This document shows, piece after piece, positions 8,576 through 17,186 of a stretch of 64,000 nt of DNA; the stretch's first letter is position 1; each line of letters begins with the position of its first letter. The position numbers and the translations under genes were made by a program. The DNA is from Roseiarcus sp963783175. GTDB taxonomy: Bacteria > Pseudomonadota > Alphaproteobacteria > Rhizobiales > Beijerinckiaceae. Location: positions 1-64,000 of the forward strand of contig CAWANG010000052.1 in assembly GCA_963783175.1 (NCBI GenBank), read 5' to 3'. Under the pieces are notes generated by a model, which saw only the letters and a program-made list of their open reading frames with translations, was not told where the DNA came from and did not search any database.

Positions 8576-9252
8576 TCAGGCGGCCAAGGGTAAGGTGGCT
8601 GCGAGCGTCGCGTCAATTGGGATTCGTGGCATGGTTTGGTCCTCCCTGACCCTCGCTGGCGTTTTGTATAGATGCCGCGCGACGAGCCAAGTTTCATCGT
8701 AGCGCCTGGCGAATACGACGAGCTCGGCGCGCGGTCGGACCGTGGCGACGGACGATCGCAGGCGAGGTCGGTTCGCTTGAGAAACGATATACGCCGGCGC
8801 GCGAAACACTCCACGCGCGCGAGACCCGCGCCAGGCCATAAGAACGAGACGTCGAAGGCGAGACCATCTGGCTCATCGTCTCACCTCCTTTCTTTTAGCC
8901 GCCATGGCGGCGATCTTGGCGGACAGCAATTCGTTCTCCATGCTGATCTCGCCACCTTGGATTTCAGTCGGGCGATTTCATCCTCGCGATCGTCGCGCTC
9001 GCGTTCCTTCAGGGCTGACGCCGCGCCGGCGAGCGCTCGGTCCCGCCATTCGGTCAGCTTGGCCACAGAGACATTCGCTTCCCGGGCGACGACATCCAAC
9101 GGTTCGCCCCGCAACAAACGCGCCACCACCGCCATCCTGCGTTGGACCGAATAGCGCTTCGGTCCTGCATCGACGCCCGAGGCGGCGCCTGCGCCAGCTA
9201 TGGGGGGAGCGCTCCGGCGCCCCTCGGGCTTCAGCCCTGCATCAATCGCCAT
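8576..9252 (-). pseudogene. IS3-family element remnant (frameshifted orfA, internally deleted orfB)
   Basis: The minus strand first encodes an OrfA with a helix-turn-helix region (YSVQRRMAVVARLLRGE, then VVAREANVS) from 9252 downward. Near 8960 the frame changes: the expected MENELLSAKIAAMAAK end is in the next frame. OrfB begins at 8876 (MSQMVSPSTSRSYGLARV) but jumps after about 55 residues to the extreme C-terminal integrase tail (RRYDETWLVARHLYKTPA). The whole DDE catalytic core is therefore deleted. The element cannot transpose. It sits beside the nucleotide-sugar dehydrogenase gene. Confidence 0.75.
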
Positions 9253-9299
9253 TTCGAAACCTCCGGTTGCGGTTCAATTACCGCAGCCAGATGTCTCAG

Positions 9300-10775
9300 C
9301 TAACCGTGACGCACCCCACCGCGCAACACGCTCGCCTCACGGGCCTCGTTCCTGAATGCCAGGAACTTCGTCCCGAGCCCGAAGTACCTGATCGAAGATG
9401 ACAAAGCGAGTGTATCGAACTCAAATTGGTTCCAGAAGTCATAGATCAAGCCGTGAGGACTCATCGTTCGAGACAATGTCGACAGGTCAAGGGTTTCAAA
9501 GCGTGCATTGTTAGTCTGAAAGATCACGCAGTCTGAGTTTTCGAATACCTGCTTCACGCTCTCCGCAACCTCAATGTTGAGTGAGCGCGCGTCTGACGTC
9601 TTGACCGCCGGATCAAAGCCGAAAATCCGAGCGCGCGGGAAACGGCGCTTCAAACTCGCAATGAGCGGTATCGCGACGGTACCACGGAGATCGGACGTTT
9701 CAGGGCGGCCTTTAAACGCGAGTCCCGCAACCGCGACCTTGGCTACGTCATGCGACTCGAGGGCCTGCGCGATCAATTCAACCGCTCTTTCGGGGATCTG
9801 TTCGTTAATCTCGCGCCCAAGCAAGCTTAGTCTAGCATGCCCGCCCATTGCCCTCACGCCGTCAGCGAGAATATACGGATCCTTCTCGAGACATGGGCCT
9901 CCAACGGGACCCGGCAGCGGTAAGGAGGATCGGCTATAGCCCATGTTCCCCGTTTGAATTACCTCAACGGCAGACACTCCGACCGCGTCACACATGTCCG
10001 CTACCTCGTTAGCGAATCCGAACAAGAGGTCGCGGTGCGTGTTGTTTATCAACTTGATCATTTCGGCAGTTTCGAGATCGCGGACTCGGATCGTGGTTGG
10101 CGTGATGAAGTTGAACATTTGGCACGCGCGCACAACCGAACGCTCGTTAAGTCCGCCAACAATCTGAGGAAGCGTTTTCAGCTCCACCAACGCCTTGCCT
10201 TCTATAGTTCGCTCGGGACAAAACGCTAAGTCGTACCGCACACCTCGGTTATCGAGGATTGGCTTAACGACTTTTCGACTCACTCCGATCCGCACGGTTG
10301 ATCGAAGAACAACCAAATCTTCGTCTCTGAGCAATTTCGCCAATCTTGACGAGACTTCACGGATCGCGTCGAGGTCAGTCGAATGGTCCGCCGCAAGCGG
10401 CGTCCCGACCGTAACGATGTGAACGCTCGACTCACCTGGCCGCGGCCACTCCGAGGAGGCGCTGAGCCGACCGGCCGCCACTTGCGTCGCGAGCCGCGCT
10501 GCCAGGCCGGACTCGGCGAAATGGGGTTCGCCTCTGCTTACGCAATCGACAATTCCAGGTTCTCGCTCGATTCCCCGGACCCGGAATCCTGCCTCCGCCA
10601 TCGCAACAGCGAGGGTCAAGCCGACGTAGCCTAGCCCAATAACCGAAACGTTCGAATCTTTATGAGAAAGGCGGTTTTCGAGAAGCTTCACTGCGAATGC
10701 ACCTGAATTGAGATACCGCGATGTTACAGCGGACCGTTCTGCCCAGATGTCGCCGCTGCGACACAACATCGGCAT
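9300..10775 (-). CDS. UDP-/GDP-sugar 6-dehydrogenase (WecC/UDP-ManNAc dehydrogenase-like)
   Basis: This 491-residue protein belongs to the UDP-glucose/GDP-mannose dehydrogenase family, which oxidises a nucleotide sugar twice at C6 with two NAD to give a uronic acid. Visible features are the Rossmann motif VIGLGYVG at about residues 45-52, a central dimerisation helix with NNTHRDLLFGFANE, and the catalytic-cysteine motif GGPCLEKDP near residue 300. That version resembles WecC-type UDP-N-acetylmannosamine dehydrogenases. The C-terminal domain includes GLAFKGRPETSDLR. The first about 40 residues precede the fold, so a GTG at 10691 may be the real start. It is transcribed opposite to the glycan cluster and probably supplies a uronic-acid precursor to it. 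Confidence 0.85.
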   Translation of the reverse strand: MPMLCRSGDIWAERSAVTSRYLNSGAFAVKLLENRLSHKDSNVSVIGLGYVGLTLAVAMAEAGFRVRGIEREPGIVDCVSRGEPHFAESGLAARLATQVAAGRLSASSEWPRPGESSVHIVTVGTPLAADHSTDLDAIREVSSRLAKLLRDEDLVVLRSTVRIGVSRKVVKPILDNRGVRYDLAFCPERTIEGKALVELKTLPQIVGGLNERSVVRACQMFNFITPTTIRVRDLETAEMIKLINNTHRDLLFGFANEVADMCDAVGVSAVEVIQTGNMGYSRSSLPLPGPVGGPCLEKDPYILADGVRAMGGHARLSLLGREINEQIPERAVELIAQALESHDVAKVAVAGLAFKGRPETSDLRGTVAIPLIASLKRRFPRARIFGFDPAVKTSDARSLNIEVAESVKQVFENSDCVIFQTNNARFETLDLSTLSRTMSPHGLIYDFWNQFEFDTLALSSSIRYFGLGTKFLAFRNEAREASVLRGGVRHG

Positions 10776-10896
10776 GCGATTTTCTGCGTTTAGAAGCCTA
10801 TCCGCTCAGAATCGAATGCCCGACCGCCAAACCTTGGCGATTTATCCCAGAAAGTTTCGCAAAATGTCTCTGCCTTGCCCCTAATCTCATTTAGCG

Positions 10897-11115
10897 ATGT
10901 CGGCTGTCAACTGGCTTCCATCTGGCACCCACAGTCTCGAGTTCAAGCGTCAGGTCGCAAAGGAGCTTCTCGCCGGCGAGACGCTTCACGGCCTGGCGAA
11001 GCGCTACGCGCTATCGCGCAATCTGATCCAGAGGCTCGAGGCCGGCGCGCTCGACGAAGACGCAGTCGCCCCTGATCTGATCGAACAATACGATGCGCGG
11101 ATCACCTATACGTGA
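10897..11115 (+). pseudogene. Transposase OrfA remnant (IS3/IS66-like helix-turn-helix)
   Basis: The short frame carries HSLEFKRQVAKELLAGETL and GLAKRYALSRNLI, the helix-turn-helix start of an OrfA-type transposase subunit. It then jumps to EAGALDEDAVAPDLIEQYDARI. The conserved IWVEKY link between these parts is missing and the leucine-zipper tail is gone, so the gene is internally deleted and truncated. No OrfB follows. Confidence 0.65.
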
Positions 11116-11398
11116 CCTGCCTACACCGAAGGCTTCAGCCATTTCGTCACCTCCATGACTGCTCCGGTTGCTTCCGGCTGCAGCGTTCGCCGGGTGGGGC
11201 TCTCACCCACTGGAAAGCGCCGCCTTCTCACGGAGCACGCAAAGAGCGGACGTTCCCCGGTGATGGGCGAACCAGTCAAACCGAGCCAAAGCGACAACAC
11301 TCGACGCCCGGAGCAGCCTTCCAGCGCCCGCGCAGCATCTCGTCGACGCATTGGCAGTCGTCGGAGCTTTCGAAGATCCCGGCCTACGAGTATTTCGA
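11116..11398. other. No convincing gene; probable mobile-element debris
   Basis: Several frames are open on the plus strand, including a stretch encoding SGCSVRRVGLSPTGKRRLL, but none has a recognised domain or translation start. I cannot assign it. Its position between an OrfA remnant and an intact small gene fits residual insertion-sequence or intergenic DNA. Confidence 0.3.
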
Positions 11399-11830
11399 TT
11401 AATATCGGTCGGCGGCGGGAGAGGCCATGAACGCCAGCGCCGACTTGCAGTTCCCGCTGACCTCGCCGAGGCGCGGTCGCATGCAGTCGGAGACGTTGCC
11501 GAATGTGGCGGTACGACAAAATTGATGAATGTCCCCCGCGCATTGCTGCGCGGTCCAGATGGCCTTCGAAAGAATGGTCGAACAGCCAACGGAGAGCTCG
11601 CCTACATGGGACTGCAAACAGGCGAGAACGCGTCCTCCGCCGGGCTTGACGTCCGCGCACAGGGACTGGACATCGGTGGTGCAATCCCGCTCCGAGGTGA
11701 ACAACCCTTCCTGCGCGTTCGCGCTACAGGTATCCGCGAGCAGCAGCGCTGCGCCGAGCGCGATCGTAGTAACGAGCGCAATCGTCAGGATGATTTCAAC
11801 ATGATCGCCTTCCTTTGCGTTATCCCCCAC
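11399..11830 (-). CDS. Small exported Cys-rich (GLG1-repeat-like) protein
   Basis: The 143-residue protein has a hydrophobic N-terminal signal segment (residues 11-32, LTIALVTTIALGAALLLA) and a plausible cleavage site after ANA. Two Cys-rich repeats follow with the pattern C-x3-V-x3-C-x-D-V-K-P-G-G-G-R-V-x2-C-L, the signature of the Cys-rich GLG1/CFR repeat family. It is probably periplasmic with disulfides; the function is unknown. The start is odd. The only well-placed AAGGAAGG-x4-ATG (ATG near 11803) is out of frame with the signal peptide by one base. Adding one A would give MLK followed by the hydrophobic segment. Translation may instead begin at the upstream ATG at 11830. Confidence 0.6.
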   Translation of the reverse strand: MGDNAKEGDHVEIILTIALVTTIALGAALLLADTCSANAQEGLFTSERDCTTDVQSLCADVKPGGGRVLACLQSHVGELSVGCSTILSKAIWTAQQCAGDIHQFCRTATFGNVSDCMRPRLGEVSGNCKSALAFMASPAADRY

Positions 11831-12304
11831 CCCGCCGGCCGATCAAAGCGGCCAGGCCGTTTCTTTTCCTCTTTTTGGCCTCGTTCTCTCACACAGGGAA
11901 CAGCGCTTATTATTGGTAGGCAAGTACAGCAAATTGAAACACTGACGCAAGTCAAAAATCAAGACCGCGACGCAGCTGGATTGACATAAGCATTCAGCCC
12001 AACGCAGTATCCAAAGATACTCAATTGATTCTTCTCAAATGATGGGGCAGAATAAAATATACGAGCGCCGAAAGAGGAACGCAGCTCTCCACGACTAATT
12101 GCCGGCGACTCGTCGAGCGCACAAGGTAGCGCAGCGGCCGGAAATGGCGGTTGAAACAGGAGAGCGCAAGCGCGCTGGGGCCGCCCGTGGTCTTCGTGCC
12201 GATGGAAGGGGATGACAACTCGGCCTTCCGACCGAACCCTCGTCCCAATCTTCGTGCATCGAGGTCCGCGTATCCATGACTGCGATCAACAATGACCGGG
12301 TTAC
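11831..12304. other. Intergenic region before the IS1182-type element; no gene seen
   Basis: AT-richer sequence (for example around 11930-12060) separates the Cys-rich gene start from the insertion sequence and may include the promoter of that minus-strand gene. A minus-strand open frame of 121 codons crosses the insertion-sequence end and has no recognisable domain, so I do not call it. Confidence 0.35.
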
Positions 12305-12317
12305 GTCCATACGCGAC

Positions 12318-12342
12318 GTCGCCTTCGCGCAGATACCGTTGA
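12318..12342 (+). repeat. Left inverted repeat of the IS1182-type element
   Basis: These 25 bases are the exact reverse complement of 13904-13928 and lie 75 bases before the transposase start. Weaker matching continues outward for about 13 bases. Confidence 0.65.
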
Positions 12343-12417
12343 TAAAGTCGGCGATTGATTGTCGTCAGAGGCGCGTCGTGATTCATTAAGTCCCGCTAAT
12401 TTGCGGGAGAGACGGCG

Positions 12418-13806
12418 ATGATGGGCTTTCAGGGAACGCCTGCGCGGCTGTTCTACGATTTCTGCCTTGAGGAACACGTCCCTGCCGATCACATGCTCAG
12501 GGGCATTGACCGACATCTCGCCCTCGATGACCTCCGCCAATCGCTGAAGCCTTTCTATAGTCAGATGGGCCGACCTTCGGTCGATCCGGAGCTGATGATC
12601 CGCATGCTGATCGTCGGCTACTGCATGGGCATCCGGTCCGAGCGTCGCCTTTGCGACGAGGTTCATCTCAATCTCGCCTATCGCTGGTTCTGCGGACTCG
12701 GACTGGACGGCAGAGTCCCCGATCACTCGACGTTCTCGAAGAACAGACACGGGCGCTTTCGCCAGAGCGACATGCTGCGCCGCCTTTTCGAGACCGTCGT
12801 TCACCGGTGCCTGGCGGAGGGTTTGGTCGGCGCGGACGGATTTGCGGTCGACGCGAGTTTTATCGCTGCGGACGCGAACAAGCAGCGCTCGGTTCCAAGC
12901 CGCGAATGGAAGCCTGAGGAGGTCAAGGAGAACGCGGTTCGCGCCGCGCGCGAATATCTTGCGACTTTGGACAATGCGGCATTTGGGGCAGCGTCGCCTG
13001 TGACGCCAAAATTCATCTCGCGATCCGATCCGGCGGCGCAATGGACCGGCGCACACAAGGGACACGCCTTCTTCGCCTATGCCAATAACTACCTGATCGA
13101 CACCGATCATGGGGTGATCGTCGATGTCGAAGCTACGCGCGCCATCCGGCAGGCGGAAGTCGGAGCAGCTCGAACGATGCTCGAGCGGACCGAGATACGC
13201 TTCGGCATGAGGCCGGCATCCTTGGCCGCCGACAGCGCCTACGGCTCGGCGGAGAGCTTAGCTTGGCTTGTCAAACACAAGGGGATCGTTCCGCACATTC
13301 CGGTCTTCGATAAATCAAATCGAACCGATGGTACGTTCTCCCGGGCCGATTTCGTCTTTGACCCCGAGCACGACCGTTACACCTGTCCGGCGGGCAAAGA
13401 ACTGGTTCAGTTCCGACGAACCTACGCCATTCCCAGAAGCGGCGTCACAGCCGAGGGCACAAGACTCTATCGCGCCAGCAAATTGGATTGCGATGCCTGC
13501 AAACTCAAAGCCCAGTGCTGTCCGAACGCGGTCGCCCGCAAGATCCCGAGAGACCTTAATGAAGACGCCCGCGACGTGGCCCGTGCGCACGCCGCAACTC
13601 CGGAATACGTGGAGGCCTGTCGTCGGCGGAAAAAAGTCGAGATGCTGTTCGCACACCTCAAGCGTATCCTTCGCCTTGCGCGCTTGCGGCTCAGGGGTCC
13701 GAACGGAGCCAACGACGAATTTCTCCTCGCGGCCACCGCCCAAAACCTGAGACGACTCGCCCGACTAAGACCGATGAATATGCTTCCGGAAATGCTGGCC
13801 GCCTAA
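12418..13806 (+). CDS. IS1182-family DDE transposase, apparently intact
   Basis: The 462-residue transposase has the IS1182 N-terminal region (FYDFCLEEHVPADHMLRGID, then MGRPSVDPELMIRMLIVGY) and the VPDHSTFSKNRH motif near residue 100. The catalytic aspartates are in VGADGFAVDASFIAADAN near residue 140 and in LAADSAYGSAE near residue 263. A Cys-rich zinc-like segment (CDACKLKAQCC) follows, and the C-terminal catalytic Glu region is RRKKVEMLFAHLK. A GGGAGAGA ribosome-binding site lies just upstream. There is no frameshift, so this copy may be active. Confidence 0.9.
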   Translation: MMGFQGTPARLFYDFCLEEHVPADHMLRGIDRHLALDDLRQSLKPFYSQMGRPSVDPELMIRMLIVGYCMGIRSERRLCDEVHLNLAYRWFCGLGLDGRVPDHSTFSKNRHGRFRQSDMLRRLFETVVHRCLAEGLVGADGFAVDASFIAADANKQRSVPSREWKPEEVKENAVRAAREYLATLDNAAFGAASPVTPKFISRSDPAAQWTGAHKGHAFFAYANNYLIDTDHGVIVDVEATRAIRQAEVGAARTMLERTEIRFGMRPASLAADSAYGSAESLAWLVKHKGIVPHIPVFDKSNRTDGTFSRADFVFDPEHDRYTCPAGKELVQFRRTYAIPRSGVTAEGTRLYRASKLDCDACKLKAQCCPNAVARKIPRDLNEDARDVARAHAATPEYVEACRRRKKVEMLFAHLKRILRLARLRLRGPNGANDEFLLAATAQNLRRLARLRPMNMLPEMLAA

Positions 13807-13903
13807 CGCCCGGCATGGCGGCCAAGAGACGTCCAAAAGACCCTAGCCCATCCTTCTCGAAATCCGACGAGCTTCCCACCAGGGCGAATACTTGACGGCT
13901 TTT

Positions 13904-13928
13904 TCAACGGTATCTGCGCGAAGGCGAC
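13904..13928 (-). repeat. Right inverted repeat of the IS1182-type element
   Basis: These bases are the exact reverse complement of 12318-12342, located 97 bases after the transposase stop. Together the pair delimits the element. Confidence 0.65.
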
Positions 13929-14142
13929 CTCTCGAATCGACGGTGAGCGGACATCGCGGGTCTCGACCGCCAACGTCGCGGGCGCGACGGCAAGCGGGCT
14001 GCGGCGACCGCGGTCGCGTCTCCCTACCATAGCAGCGCTGCCGCTGGCAGTGCGCCGGCGCGGACGTTCGACATGACGTCGGCTTCCCCATACAACTGAC
14101 TTTCGCCGGATTGGTGAGCCCAGACAAAAGGGAGGAAAAGGG

Positions 14143-15285
14143 ATGAACAGACGGAAGTTCCTTGCGGCAAGCGCGCTGGCCGCGGCGGTAAGCCTGACCG
14201 CTGTCGCGGCGTTGGCGGACGACACGGTCAAAATCCCTTGCGTATGCGAGCTCTCGGGCGCAGGCGCGGTGGCCGGGACGAACTTCCACGACGGCGCGCA
14301 TATGGCCGTCGACGAGATCAACGCCGCGGGCGGCATTCTCGGCAAGAAGATCGAGATGACCGACATGGACACTCAGACTGACCCGATGACCTCGCGCGCG
14401 CTCGTGCAGAAGGCGATCGACTCGGGTGCCTTTGCAATCATGGGAACGATCTATTCAGGCTCCACAATCGTGAACATGATCGTAGCGCAGCAGGCGGGCG
14501 TTCCACAGTTCACGGGCGCCGAGGCGCCGAACATCACGGAGAGGCACAACCCCTTTATCTTCCGCACCTCGTCTGGCGCGGAAAAGGGAGTGCCTTCGTT
14601 GACGCCTTATTTCAAAGACCAGCTGAAGGTGAAGAAGATCGCCGTCGCATGGGTGAACAACGACTTCGGCAAGGGGGGGCATGACGTCTTCCTCGCCCAG
14701 ATGGAGAAGGCCGGGATCGAGGTCGTGGCTGACGTGCCCAGCGAACAAGGGCAGGCGGATTTCTCCGCCGATGTCTCGAAGATCAAACAGTCCGGCGCGC
14801 AAGCAGTCTTCGTCTATTTGAACGAGGAGGAGGATGCGCGCTTCCTGAAGGAGGCCAAGAAGCAGGGGCTGACGGCGCCGCTCGTCGGCGAGGTGACTTT
14901 GACGGGGCAGAAGGTGATCGATCTCGCCGGCGGCGCGGCCGAAGGGGCTATCGCCCATGTGGGCCTGGCGACTTCAGCGCCCATCCCGTCGATCGAGAAT
15001 TTCGTGGCGAAATTCAAGGAACGCTATAGCCGCGATACCGACCACAACGGTATCAAGGGCTACATCGGCGTTTACGCGATCAAATACGCCACCGAGCTCG
15101 TCGGCAAGTTCGACCGCAAGGCGCTCGCAGACAAGCTCCATGGCCTGACGCTCGACGTCGCGAAATATCCGAACATGCTGCTGACGACCTCGTGGGACAT
15201 GAACGGCGAGTTGAGCCGCGAGAGCTTCATCACTCAAGTGAAGGACGGCAAGCAGGTCGTGACCGGCACGGCGCCGGCGAATTGA
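14143..15285 (+). CDS. Branched-chain (Liv-type) amino-acid ABC transporter substrate-binding protein
   Basis: The 380-residue protein starts with a signal peptide (residues 1-25; MNRRKFLAAS, hydrophobic core, ALA cleavage). It then has the type I periplasmic-binding-protein fold of the LivJ/LivK family: ELSGAGAVAGTNFHDG, then MAVDEINAAGGILGKKIE, DTQTDPMTSR, and VAWVNNDFGKGG near residue 170. It captures branched-chain or related amino acids, amides or similar solutes in the periplasm and delivers them to the permease encoded downstream. The ribosome-binding site GGAGG is 8-10 bases before the ATG. It is the first gene of a five-gene operon. The true ligand is not determinable, since this family also binds urea and aromatic acids. 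Confidence 0.88.
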   Translation: MNRRKFLAASALAAAVSLTAVAALADDTVKIPCVCELSGAGAVAGTNFHDGAHMAVDEINAAGGILGKKIEMTDMDTQTDPMTSRALVQKAIDSGAFAIMGTIYSGSTIVNMIVAQQAGVPQFTGAEAPNITERHNPFIFRTSSGAEKGVPSLTPYFKDQLKVKKIAVAWVNNDFGKGGHDVFLAQMEKAGIEVVADVPSEQGQADFSADVSKIKQSGAQAVFVYLNEEEDARFLKEAKKQGLTAPLVGEVTLTGQKVIDLAGGAAEGAIAHVGLATSAPIPSIENFVAKFKERYSRDTDHNGIKGYIGVYAIKYATELVGKFDRKALADKLHGLTLDVAKYPNMLLTTSWDMNGELSRESFITQVKDGKQVVTGTAPAN

Positions 15286-15330
15286 CGGAAAGTCGGCGGC
15301 AGCCTCATCGACCGCCCCTGGTCGGCCTCC

Positions 15331-16209
15331 ATGGCCCAGTTCCTGCAAGTCTTGCTGTCGGGCTTGTCGACCGGAGCGATGTACGCGCTCGCCGCGATCG
15401 GGTTCACGCTGATCTGGCAGGCCGCGCGGACCGTGAACTTCGCCCAGGGCGAGTTCGTCATGCTGCCAGCCTTCTTCGTGTTGGTCGGCGTTCACTGGCT
15501 GCATATGCCCCTCTGGCTGGCTTTTGTCTTTGGGCTGATCGTGGCGGTGATCGTGCTGGGCGTCTTGTTCAAGAAGGTGGTCGTCGAGCCAATGCTGCCT
15601 AACGGCGGCCTGCCCCTGATCATCACGACGATGGCGCTGTCGATTCTTCTGAAGGAAGGCGCGAAGCAGTTCTACGGCGCCGAGGCGCAGCCCTTCCCGA
15701 GCCTCTTCCCGCAGACGACACTGAATTTCGATGGGGCGGTCGTTTCGGTCCAGGACTTGATGAACCTCATCGTCTCGCTCGCCGTCGTCCTGGGACTGAC
15801 TCTGTTTCTCAACCGCACCCGGACCGGAAGGTGCATGCAGGCTACCGCGCAGAACCCGGGGGTGGCGGAGATCCTCGGGGTGAACATCAAGCGGATGGTT
15901 CTCTATACTTTCCTCGTGAACGCGGCGCTGGCGGCGCTGGCATCCTTCCTGATCTCGCCGATCTATCTCGCCAAGTTCTCCAACGGCGAGACCCTTGGGC
16001 TCGTCGCCTTCATCGCGGCCATCGTCGGCGGCTTTAGCCAGATCCGTGGGGCGCTCGCGGGCGGTCTGCTGATCGGGGTGCTGGACAACCTCACGGCCAC
16101 CTACGTGACGACGGAATACCGCGCGGCATTGCCGCTGGTGCTGTTGATCGTCATCATCCTGTGGCGGCCCCAGGGGCTTCTCGGCGTCGACGAGGGGAGG
16201 AAGGTCTGA
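15331..16209 (+). CDS. livH: Liv-type ABC transporter permease (LivH)
   Basis: The 292-residue inner-membrane permease has about eight hydrophobic helices. It has the LivH hallmarks LSTGAMYALAAIGFTLIWQ at the start and the ABC-contact region NRTRTGRCMQATAQNPGVAEILG near residues 155-180. It pairs with LivM to form the transmembrane channel. The start follows the binding-protein gene by 45 bases, and its stop overlaps the next ATG by one base (TGATG), implying coupled translation. Confidence 0.9.
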   Translation: MAQFLQVLLSGLSTGAMYALAAIGFTLIWQAARTVNFAQGEFVMLPAFFVLVGVHWLHMPLWLAFVFGLIVAVIVLGVLFKKVVVEPMLPNGGLPLIITTMALSILLKEGAKQFYGAEAQPFPSLFPQTTLNFDGAVVSVQDLMNLIVSLAVVLGLTLFLNRTRTGRCMQATAQNPGVAEILGVNIKRMVLYTFLVNAALAALASFLISPIYLAKFSNGETLGLVAFIAAIVGGFSQIRGALAGGLLIGVLDNLTATYVTTEYRAALPLVLLIVIILWRPQGLLGVDEGRKV

Positions 16210-17186
16210 TGAAGGGCCGGCTGAAGCCGATTCTCCTCCTCCTCGGCCTCGCCGCGCTAATCTTGGGCCCGCTGGGGCGGACGGATTATGTCATCTACAT
16301 CCTCTGCTCCTGGCTGATTTATTCAATCGCCGCGATGGGGCTGAACCTGACGCTCGGCTACGCGGGACAGATTTCGTTGGCGCAAGCCTCGTTCATGGGG
16401 ATCGGCGCTTATACGACGGCGCTGCTGACGCTGACGGGCGTTCCGTGGTTGTTGGCGATGCCCGCCGGGGTGGCGCTGTGCTTCGTCGTCGGGCTGGCGC
16501 TGGGCATTCCCGCGTTGCGTGTGCAGGGGCATTTCCTGGCCTTCGTGACGCTCGCGTTCAACACGCTATTCTTCCTCGTCGCCCGGAACGAGGAATGGCT
16601 GACCGGGGGCCCGTATGGGCTTTCAGGGCTGCCGCGTCCGGATTTCTGGGCTTTCGACACTGCGAAGAACCTGCCGTTCTACTATTTTACGCTGATTGTC
16701 TTCGTGGCTTCAGCCGCGCTGATGTGGGGCGTGGTGCGTTCGCCCTGGGGCCGCGCGTTCAAGGGCTTGCGCGAGAACTCGATCCGGGCCGAGAGCCTCG
16801 GCGTCGACACGCGTCGGATCACGCTTCTCGCCTTCGCCATCGGATCAGCCTACGGCGGCCTTGCTGGGGCGCTGATCTCGCCGCTCGTGCAATATATCGA
16901 GCCGGCCTCTTTCGCCTTCACCCAGTCCCTCAAGGTGCTGCTGATGGTGGTGGTCGGCGGTACCGGCCTCTTCTTCGGGCCGGTTCTGGGCGCGGCGGTA
17001 GTGATCTTGCTGCCCGAGTTTCTGCGATTCGCCGAAGGCTATTATCTGATGATCTACGCCGCCGCGGTGATCGCGCTAATGGTGTTTTGCCCGACCGGCC
17101 TGATCGGCGTCGGGCAGCGGCTGCGCGACCGGTTCCGGCCGAAACATGAGGTGCGCGCGGATATGAAGGTCGGAGCTCAGTTATGA
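16209..17186 (+). CDS. livM: Liv-type ABC transporter permease (LivM)
   Basis: The 325-residue integral membrane protein has the LivM-type motifs MGLNLTLGYAGQISLAQASF near residues 40-60 and the EAA-like loop SPWGRAFKGLRENSIRAESL near residues 180-200. The ATG overlapping the livH stop was chosen over an upstream in-frame ATG that lies inside livH. It forms the permease with LivH. The four-base overlap (ATGA) with livG supports a single operon. Confidence 0.9.
   Translation: MKGRLKPILLLLGLAALILGPLGRTDYVIYILCSWLIYSIAAMGLNLTLGYAGQISLAQASFMGIGAYTTALLTLTGVPWLLAMPAGVALCFVVGLALGIPALRVQGHFLAFVTLAFNTLFFLVARNEEWLTGGPYGLSGLPRPDFWAFDTAKNLPFYYFTLIVFVASAALMWGVVRSPWGRAFKGLRENSIRAESLGVDTRRITLLAFAIGSAYGGLAGALISPLVQYIEPASFAFTQSLKVLLMVVVGGTGLFFGPVLGAAVVILLPEFLRFAEGYYLMIYAAAVIALMVFCPTGLIGVGQRLRDRFRPKHEVRADMKVGAQL

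Larger units (their letters stand above)
12305..13941 (+). mobile_element. IS1182-type insertion sequence with inverted repeats
   Basis: An intact transposase gene is flanked by inverted repeats. A perfect 25-bp match (12318-12342 versus 13904-13928) extends outward imperfectly to about 12305 and 13941. The total of about 1.64 kb fits the IS1182 family. A short palindrome (CCCGC...GCGGG, 12392-12407) lies just before the transposase start. The element sits between the Cys-rich gene and the start of the liv operon, so it may have displaced that operon's original upstream region. Exact ends and target duplication could not be fixed by eye. Confidence 0.6.

Noticed and set aside
12021..12386. 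A 121-codon minus-strand open frame upstream of the IS1182 transposase
   Set aside because: It crosses the insertion-sequence inverted repeat, has no domain or ribosome-binding site, and looks like chance coding in GC-rich DNA.
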